Assembly (NCBI GenBank): GCA_012932295.1
Contig: JAAONU010000014.1
Coordinates: 33,697,977 to 33,761,976 of the forward strand
Source of the DNA: Cyclina sinensis
Taxonomy: Eukaryota > Mollusca > Bivalvia > Venerida > Veneridae
Direction: 5' to 3'
Length of the DNA: 64,000 nucleotides
In this document: positions 56,125-64,000 of the stretch, in pieces
Numbering within the stretch: position 1 is the first letter of the stretch
Layout: every line of letters starts with the position of its first letter
Made by a program: the position numbers and the translations under genes
The notes under the pieces: generated by a model
Seen by the model: the letters and a program-made list of their open reading frames with translations, nothing else
What the model was told of the DNA's origin: nothing
Databases searched by the model: none

Positions 56125-59100
56125 TATTTGTTTTTATATCTGTCTCAATGCGATGAAAGCACAATATTTAACCGTCCATTTTGAAGTTGATATAAACAGA
56201 AGGTTGGAAACCTTATATCCAGATCCCTAATATCATCCAAGTAGACTGCGACGCAAGTCATGTTTAGTATTTTTATCAAGTCTATTAGCACTGATACCAC
56301 CCGAAATTCAGTACATTGTCGGCCAGTGTCGGTGTGCGTAACAATTACATCGCGTGAATATCGCTACGGTTGCATTTAACTTTTTATTTCATTAAGGACT
56401 AGAAACTAGCGCTAGAAACTATTTCTTTCGGGAATGTTGATTAACATGGCATTATCTCAAAGTGTCAACACCTTCTCAATACCTTTTGGACACTACTTAT
56501 TATGTTTGTTTAACAATATACGGACGACTCCTTTATCAAATTAATTGGTCGATAATTGTATGAGTGTGAATATTGACGGGCATAATACCGGTAAGCATTG
56601 GTTATATGATTGAATCTTTAGCAGTTATACATTAAGAGAAAAAAAAACAACAAAAAAAAAAAAAAAACGGCGTTATAACGGCTTTTACGATATTGTACTT
56701 TCAGTACTGATGACATTGATTTTCTCCCCTTAATAACGCTGTCCAAAAAGAAGGTGCACCAATAAAGAAAACATGATCATTTGGACAGAAATTATTGACT
56801 TTTGGCTGGTACTTTATGGGTTTTCAAGCTGGAAAACAATTGTCTGACGGCCCACCCTCGTGTATAATACGCACCCCTTTGTGGATACTGAAAATTCTTG
56901 AAAAAAAGTGGGTATTATATTCGAACATTTACGGTAATGTATTTACGTCAAAACTGCTATGTTTAGGGGGCTGTATTTCATAAATAAACACAGATATAGC
57001 AATAAAATGCATTGCAAAGCTTAGTTCTATGTCCACTTATCAACTTCTACCTTATGCCATCTTATTTCGTAACTCCATTTTCATCTGATACCACCCAAAA
57101 GTTGACCAGAAAACAAGAATTTGTACATACTTTCTGCCTGTTTGGAAAACAACGATTGCATTTTAGTATCCTTTTCATTGTTTTTCAAGCAAAAAGTTGT
57201 GTTGAAAAATAACAAACCAGATAATCAAAATAAAAAGGGAGTATTTGTTTTACGAAATCGGCTAGAATTCGTACTGTAATTTCTTACTGTAAGTTGTTTT
57301 TTCAGCATTTGATTATAAAATCGTAAAAGCAACAACATATATACTCCTCACAATAAGTCAAGCAACAAAATCATTTCTTTCTCGTTTTGGTCCTATGACA
57401 CATATATTCACATAAGTGTACATGTGAAGAAAAGCACGTAATCATTGCAATCTAACACCATTAACACTCAGCACAAGATGCACATGCAAAACGAGAAGTC
57501 GGACACTTGATGTGTTAGGTACTATTTCCCATTTTTCTATTGGTCAAATCAGACTGTTCAGACCAAGTTTCATTTTATGCTTCGTCATTGCACCCATTAA
57601 AAAGAAAACCCAGGCTAGTGTCTGTACAATTTTCACTAGTGACAATGGTTCGTCGAGTTTTGACAGAAGTTGAGGTGGACTCATGCCATTGGAATGCTTT
57701 AGGGTGGTGTTTCCCAGAGTGACGTTGCTAGGCAGCTCAGCTGAGGAAGTTGAGAGCTATCCCACAGGAACCAGCTGGACCGCTTAATTGCCTCGCTGCC
57801 ACGCCGCATTCAGGGCTACATTGGTGCTAACGGGGGTCACATACGCTATTGAAAATGGTTTCGCGTGTTTTTGACCTGAAGTGTTTGAAATTTGCGTTGG
57901 CTGTTTCCATTTTACAACACCTGTTTTCCATGTGCCTTACTTTTTGTGAACAATATCGTGAGATCGGAATGGATTTCCAAAATGCTTTGTTAAATTTCAC
58001 TTGATGAAATGTTGAAGATTATTTGTGCACCTATTCATTTACTACTGAGGTCTCATTAAATTTTTTTCACAGTTTCAATGTTTGTTGCTTGAATTTTGTG
58101 AGGAGTATACTACCTGCCACTGAAGTATTTATAAAGGACCGACTGCCCATGCGTGCGACACCATATTTTCACAATTTTGAAGTGTCCATTCCCTTTCAAT
58201 TAATTAAGGCCCTGGTATATTGAACTGCCTTTCCTCCCTGTGATCTGATAAGATACAAGTATCTTGATTGACTAACCACTAAACCACTAAGTTTAAGTTT
58301 AGCAAGGTAAAGTTCATCAAAAGCAAGAAATACCTCTTACTTCTTAAGAATTCTCATATCATTCACCTCTAAATTTAAATTTTTATCTTCCTTTTTCAAA
58401 TTCAGTGGATGATTAACAAAGTTTTTAAAAATATTTTTATCATCCAATGAAATTCAAGGAAAAACTTTTCTGTTTGATTATTTCAGAAAGTCTGTATCAA
58501 TGAAAAGCTTGAAAAAGTTCAAGCTTCTCAAGTGCACTGAATACACTTAAGCTGTTGACCCACAAGTGAAGGATTGCTGCCTTTTAAGGGCCGGAAAACA
58601 CTTGAAATGTCACTGCAACGCACAACACTCAATAATCATTAGCGAAAAAGCACTTACCAGGCTCCTGTACAAACATACTTGTTTAATTATTCATAAGACA
58701 AGTACTATAAATAATATAATCCTTAACATATAGTCACCACTTGATTCATTGTTCTGTTATAAGATGGCCTTTGTCTGGATGATGTTTTGCAACTATCAAC
58801 GTAAATCATAATGACTAAACTCCTACTCTGTAAGAATGAATGATAAAGAAAACAGAGATTAAACAAAAGACAAAATCAGTTTACAGTTAAGGACCATTTC
58901 ATGACAGTTTCTAACAGTAAATGCTTTATCAATAAGTGCTGGTATTAAGTAGTTAGGATTAAATTTCTATAAATAGTTACTTCTGATGTTCAAAGCAAAG
59001 TAACATTATTAAGTTAATTCTTTGCTAATCTATATTACTGATACTACAAACAGACAAAAAATATGGCTTCTACTCCCTCCTTCCTACAATAACAAAGAAA

Positions 59101-59160
59101 TATGTCAGAAAAAAAAATCCCTCTTATACTTTTTATCAGCCTTTATCTTCTAAGTATTGT
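56125..59160. other. Upstream region without recognised features
   Basis: No exon could be supported. The block 56250-56430 and 57640-57860 is somewhat richer in CpG than its surroundings, but I see no core promoter. Confidence 0.4.
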
Positions 59161-59163
59161 TTC

Positions 59164-59390
59164 TAGGTGTGTTTCCTTAAGTCATGACAACAATAATCAT
59201 TAGAAATCAAGCCAAACCAGAATTTTCAACAGAAGACCTTATTTCCAGCCAGCCAGTTTGCATGGTTTTTGCTCATAAATTTCACAGACATTGATAAATA
59301 AGGTGTACCAAAGTGCAAAATGTGCTGTGTTATCATGATATATAACGCTTCCTGAGAAGTTAAGCCTCAAAGAATTGTCATTACTGCTTA
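59164..59390 (+). repeat. Segmental duplication, copy 1 (empty site)
   Basis: It matches 59632-59648 plus 60126-60335 closely, including tgtttccttaagtcatgaca, aagccaaaccagaattttca and gctgtgttatcatgatatat. It retains a single uninterrupted TTAA where copy 2 carries an insertion. Confidence 0.88.
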
Positions 59391-59631
59391 ACTTGAAAGC
59401 TTAATGCATTCCTGCTCATAAAGTTTAATGGTTTAAAGTGTCTGGCTCTAAACTTACAGTACTTTTTAAAGTTAGCCAAGGAATAAGTTCACTACCAATT
59501 AGACAATACAACAGAAGTCAAACCTACCAAAATGGCTTGTTAGCAGAGAGTGAATGGCATTACCTACCAATGGTAGAAGTAAACTAACAGTTGCTAAACT
59601 TCAACTACTGATAGCAGTCCAATTGTCTATG

Positions 59632-60335
59632 TAGGTGTGTTTCCTTAAAGGGATACACAGGCAAATGAGTGCCCAAAAAATTAAAACTGATATTATTTGC
59701 TCAAATCAAGTTCAATATGAAAAACTTTAAATTCCCAGTATGTTTGTAGGGAAACGCGGGCTTGAACGTTAATATTTGAGCGTTCTTTAACAAAAAGTAA
59801 AATGTGAATGAAATCACCAAGTTATTTTCAAATATGTCATGTGACAAAAACAACCAATCGTCGTTTCTTTTGGGTTGTTTTTGCCGCAGATCACGTGACA
59901 GGTACTTCAACTGTCCAATCATTCACTCCGAAATTTAGCGCGAAATCTAAATTTTCTATCTAGACCCACGTGGGTCAAGTTAGGAAACCACCCGGTTTTT
60001 CATTTAAAAAGAGGAAATCTTTGTTACTGGGACAGATCATTGTATTTACTTTGATAACATTTATAGTATATTCATAGAAGGAATGAGAAAGAAAGCATAA
60101 ACTTTTTGCCTGTATATCCCTTTAAGTCATGACAACAAAAATTATTAGTAATCAAGCCAAACCAGAATTTTCAAAAAAAGACCTTATTTCCAGCCAGCCA
60201 GTTTGCATAGTTTTTGGTCATAAATTTCACAGACATTGATAAATAAGGTGTACCAAAGTGCAAAATGTGCTGTGTTATCATGATATATAACGCTTCCTGA
60301 GAAGTTAAGTCTCGAAGAATTGTCATTACTGATAG
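59632..60335 (+). repeat. Segmental duplication, copy 2 (carries MITE)
   Basis: The same sequence as copy 1, interrupted after gtgtttcc-TTAA by 473 bp that end in TTAA, and then resuming with gtcatgacaacaaaaattat. Confidence 0.88.
59649..60121. mobile_element. 473-bp TTAA-flanked MITE
   Basis: TIRs agggatacacaggcaaa (59649-59665) and the complement of tttgcctgtatatccct (60105-60121) match at 16 of 17 bases. TTAA lies on both sides (59645-59648 and 60122-60125). The paralogous copy at 59164 shows the site before insertion with one TTAA. Non-autonomous; the TTAA target suggests piggyBac or Kolobok transposase. Its TIR differs from that of the 11136 MITE. Confidence 0.9.
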
Positions 60336-60439
60336 CAGAATTAACATTATAGTTGCTAAACTATCAACGTCAACCTTTAGTATTATTATCAATTTAACCT
60401 TAACAAAATTTATTCAACTTACTGCTAAGTCTAGTTTCA

Positions 60440-60605
60440 GTGTTGGAACCTGTTGCCTATAAGAGGCACCACCACCCCACCGCCCCCTCTCCCCACATCC
60501 TATCAGAACAGTATAGTTATTTCATGTTGAGGAAGGTAGTGCAAAACAATACAGAGATACCTCTGATTCTTTCACACGCTCAGTGTGCAGTACAAGTCCT
60601 GTGCA
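60440..60605 (-). repeat. Truncated SINE body
   Basis: It shares tagttatttcatgttg, gtagtgcaaa, acagagatacctctgattct and ctcagtgtgcagtac with the 31044 SINE, but the tRNA-like head is missing. Confidence 0.5.
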
Positions 60606-61201
60606 TTAATTTATCACTGGTCTAAGGATATACAAAAGCCTTTTTCACAAAGTAATGGAAGCTGAATGCATTAAGAAAAATGAGCTGTCATAATCTAATA
60701 TCACAATCAACATTTAGGTATGTGTACTTACAAACATTAGAAAAAATTCTAGACCTATATAATCATAATAATTGCTTTTACATTTGATATTCAAAAATAA
60801 AGGGTAATTATAACATCAATTTGACACAATTAATTCAACATCAAGCAGTATTAAAACATTCTTCTGGCACTAAGTGTCTGCTCATACTTGGTTCATACAA
60901 TTTGTCACTCTCTGGCACAAATTACCTCGCTCCTAGAAACAGCGCAACTCTGGAAATTCCTTTTTTGTTACTTATATCACTCGCCATTATTTCAAAATAT
61001 ACATTCATTTCTCTTTATCATGTAACATGATAGAGTTTTAGAAACGATCTGACTTGCCTTTATTTATTTATTCATGAATATGATTACAGATACAGCCACA
61101 AAGACCTCCCACACCCCTCCCCAAACACACACACCAACTTCTCCATTCTGGAAGTTGACTGTGTCACATGTATGATCATTACTGTAAATGAAAGTGAACA
61201 A

Positions 61202-63181
61202 AACAAGAGGGCCATGATGGCCCTGAATCGCTCACCTGATAGACCATGAAACGATATTGTAGACATAATGAGGAGAGAATTGGTGAAAGAAGGGCATGTG
61301 TCCACACTTGCTGATTGGTGAAGTTTTAACTTTACATGAACTGTTTTAATAATTTCCAGTTTACCTCATTTCGTCTAGATGATAAATACATGGAAAATGT
61401 TAACATTTCAAAGTCATTAGACTTTCGATACATTTTTTTTTTCTTTGTAAGTTAACATGAAACTATTGTATGAAGTACAAATTGAAATATGGATATCTGA
61501 AACAGGTGTAATGTTTTCATTTTGGCTGAAGGTAGTTTCCTTCAGAAATGTACAGTCTAGAAGTGACTTTTGTGTTAGGGTATATGCTATTTTGAGACAG
61601 TATTTAAGTTACATAATGATATGCAGTTAACCTGTGTTGGTAAATTCTGTACCAGTACAGAATTTGAGAGCACGTTATGACACACAAGATAGGTGATCCA
61701 CAGACCATGGACTGTACGTACTGAACTCAGCAGTTGGGAAGACCGAAGCAAACTTTGCAGACTAAGATCAGATGGCTATATAAACTATATATAAAATGAA
61801 TTGACTATGGGGCGGGGTCAATTTGACCCCGGGGATCATGATTTGAGCAAACTTGGTTAAGGTCTACTAGGTCATGCTACATGCAAAATTTCTAAGCTCT
61901 AGGCTTTCTGGTTCTGGAGTAGAAGATTTTTTGAAGTTTTTCCTATATAAACTCTATATAAAATCAACTGACCCCCAGGCGGGGTCAATTTGACCCCGGG
62001 GATCATGATTTGAGCAAACTTGGTAGAAGTCTACTAGTTAATGCTACATGCAAAATATCTAAGCTCCAGGCCTGCAGTTCTGGAGAAGAAGATTTTTGAA
62101 GTTTTTCCTATATAAACTATATATAAAATGAATTGACTATGGGGCGGGGTCAATTTGACCCCGGGGATCATGATTTAAGCAAACTTGGTAAAGGTCTACT
62201 AGGTAATGCTACATGCAAAATATCTAAGCTCCAGGCTTTGTGGTTCTGGAGAAGAAGATTTTTGAAGTTTTTCCTATATAAACTCTATATAAAATCAATT
62301 GACCCCCGGGCGGGGTCAACTTGACCCCGGGGATCATGATTTGAGCAAACTTGGTAGAAGTCTACTAGGTAATGCTACATGCAAAATATCTAAGCTCCAG
62401 GCTTTGTGGTTCTGGAGAAGAAGATTTTTGAAGTTTTTCCTATATAAACTCTATATAAAATCAATTGACCCCCGGGGCGGGGTCAATCTGACCCCGGGGA
62501 TCATGATTTGAGCAAACTTGGTTAAGGTCTACTTGGTTATGCTACATGCAAAATATCTAAGCTCTAGCCTTTGTGGTTCTGGAGAAGAAGATTTTTGAAG
62601 TTTTTCCTATATAAACTCTATATAAAATTAACTGACCCCCGGGCGGGATCAACTTGACCCCGGGGATCATGATTTGAGCAAACTTGGTAGAAGTCTACTA
62701 GTTAATGCTACATGCAAAATATCTAAGCGCCAGGCTTTGTGGTTCTGGAGAAGAAGATTTTTGAAGTTTTTCCTATATAAATTCTAAGTAAAATCTATTT
62801 ACCCCCGGGGCTGAACCAGTTTGACCCCGGAAGTCATGATTTGAGCAAACTTGACAGAGGTCCCCTAGATGATGCTTCATACCAAATATGAAAGCTCTGG
62901 GCCTTGTTATTTCAGACAAGAAGATTTTTGAAATTTCCATTTTAAAAACACCTTTTAGGGCCTCACAGCCATATTGTGCATTGGACCGGAACCATTTGAG
63001 CAAACTTGGTAAAGGGACATCTAAGGACCATTAGTATGAAGTTATTTTAAAATTGGGCCAGGGGTTTAGGAGGAGATGTCATTTAAAGAAAATGTTGACG
63101 ACGGACGACGGACGGACGACGGACGCCGGACACAAGGGTATCCTAATAGCTCACTCTGTCACTGCGTGACAGGTGAGCTAA
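61202..63181 (+). mobile_element. 2.0 kb bivalve repeat element with 166-bp array (Helitron-like end?)
   Basis: The head reads acaagagggccatgatggcc then ctgaatcgctcacctg. A 166-bp array and a gacggacgacgg run follow. The end is a hairpin ctgtcac-tgc-gtgacag (63156-63172) and then gtgagCTAA (to 63181). The gctcacct near the start is the complement of aggtgagc at the end. A 3' hairpin followed by CTRR recalls Helitrons, but the spacing is short and the A/T target rule is not met. No coding capacity. Confidence 0.7.
61811..62975 (+). repeat. 166-bp tandem repeat array, about seven units
   Basis: The phrase ggcggggtca (or a variant) starts at 61811, 61979, 62143, 62309, 62476, 62642 and 62809, i.e. 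every 164-168 bp. Units contain ccccggggatcatgatttga, gcaaacttggtagaagtcta and ggagaagaagatttttgaag. The first six are similar; the last is decayed. Confidence 0.93.
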
Positions 63182-64000
63182 AAATGTAACATCTCTAACA
63201 GTTCTAATCAAATACAATACCGAAATTAAACTTCTTGATTTCAGTTTAAAAGTCACAGCTAACCACTTTAACAAACAGAAGCACACCATGAGAATTTATT
63301 TATTATCTATAGGAACAGAAGCAGTTTCTTAAATCAGGTAAATATAAAACAGGGGATATGTTTCACTTAACTACTTCTATTTTACGACTTCCTTTATTAA
63401 AATGATCAACTCAACTGGTGAAGGTCAGTTGTTGTTTTTTTTTAAGTGCTACTTGCTACTGTCTCATATATTACATATCACATATATTGCAATAATTATA
63501 ATATTATGTTCTCTTATGTTAAACAGAATGATATTCCTTCACAGTCAAACATAGTCCTAACATTAGAGCTATACCAATTACAGTTTCATTTCCGAATGAG
63601 TAAAACATACAATGTAAAAAAAGTTTTATTTGAAAAAGTCAGTTAACAAGTTATACAGGTTACATAATTACACCAAACAAAAAACCTTCGAAGTGCTATA
63701 AAATAAAGAGGCAGACAGAACCAAGTCACTTTCACCCTCAAAATGCAATTCCATTTTGAGTACACAGTAAAATAAAGACTTTCTAGAATTTTATTCAATT
63801 TGCAAATTTGCTGCAGTAATGATACATACACTTTATCACTGTCAAAGGCAACTGAATTATCTGTACAAGCACTGTTCTGACATCAAAGGCAATCTCATTT
63901 GCACAGAATAAGTGAAGTACCTGGATGGGCACTATATCACTGTCAAAGGCAATTAAAACTGAAACACACAGGTACTAGCACAGGGTCTAAATGCATTTTA
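63182..64000. other. Right end of window
   Basis: No gene was seen. The phrase tgtcaaaggcaa or a variant recurs at about 63841, 63881 and 63942, a loose repeat of 40-60 bp. Confidence 0.5.

Noticed and set aside
61084..61305. Minus-strand frame starting MALLFCSLSFTVMII as the missing signal peptide
   Set aside because: The ATG and first codons lie in the repeat head gggccatgatggccct shared with other copies, and no phase 1 donor follows. Hydrophobicity is probably chance.
62133..62511. Repeated open frames DPGDHDLSKLG... in the 166-bp array
   Set aside because: The frame is a by-product of near-identical tandem units and ends within them. Not a gene.
63832..63960. Short minus-strand exon near the right edge (IAFDSDIVPIQ...)
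   Set aside because: It coincides with a loose repeat of tgtcaaaggcaa and matches no receptor domain. Neither an initiator nor a hydrophobic run in the right phase is present.

Overview
The window is AT-rich, intron-rich animal DNA with no prokaryotic features. Family-level sequence signatures point to a bivalve mollusc: a lophotrochozoan-style VEGF-receptor gene, 'gggccatgatggccct...gctcacctg' repeat heads, arrays of 150-170 bp tandem repeats next to 'gacggacgacgg' tails, and tRNA-derived SINEs. The species cannot be named from the sequence alone.

One protein-coding gene is well supported. It lies on the minus strand and runs from 47487 down to a stop codon at 5303. It is a receptor tyrosine kinase of the VEGFR/PVR type. 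I resolved 22 coding exons. Every one is bounded by AG/GT on the minus strand, all 21 exon junctions are phase-compatible, and the joined frame stays open for 1414 codons before TAA. The protein has seven Ig-like domains (exons 1-12), one transmembrane helix (exon 13), a juxtamembrane segment (exon 14), a split tyrosine kinase with an alanine-rich kinase insert (exons 15-21), and a 232-residue tail with SH2-docking motifs (exon 22). The exon encoding the start codon and signal peptide was not found. It is either in the 16.5 kb above 47487 or outside the window.

Layout: 1-5302 is 3' UTR and flank with SINE fragments. 5303-14723 holds the intracellular and transmembrane exons, with a 23-bp minisatellite and a TTAA-flanked MITE in introns. 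14724-22216 is one 7.5 kb intron filled by a 3.2 kb TIR element and a composite repeat that itself contains a 1.2 kb DNA transposon. 22217-29014 holds the exons for Ig3 (second half) to Ig7. 29015-39827 is a 10.8 kb intron with a SINE, several tandem repeats and a weak hint of a nested plus-strand transcript. 39828-47487 holds the exons for Ig1, Ig2 and the first half of Ig3, with a TA-flanked TIR element between exons 2 and 3. 47488-64000 is non-coding as far as I can see: TIR elements, a 40-bp/160-bp higher-order repeat, a segmental duplication whose second copy carries a TTAA MITE, and a 166-bp repeat array.

No novel multigene system was found. The most useful observations are the complete exon model of the receptor, the missing cysteine in Ig6, the docking-motif content, and several transposon insertions with clear termini, one of them confirmed by a paralogous empty site.
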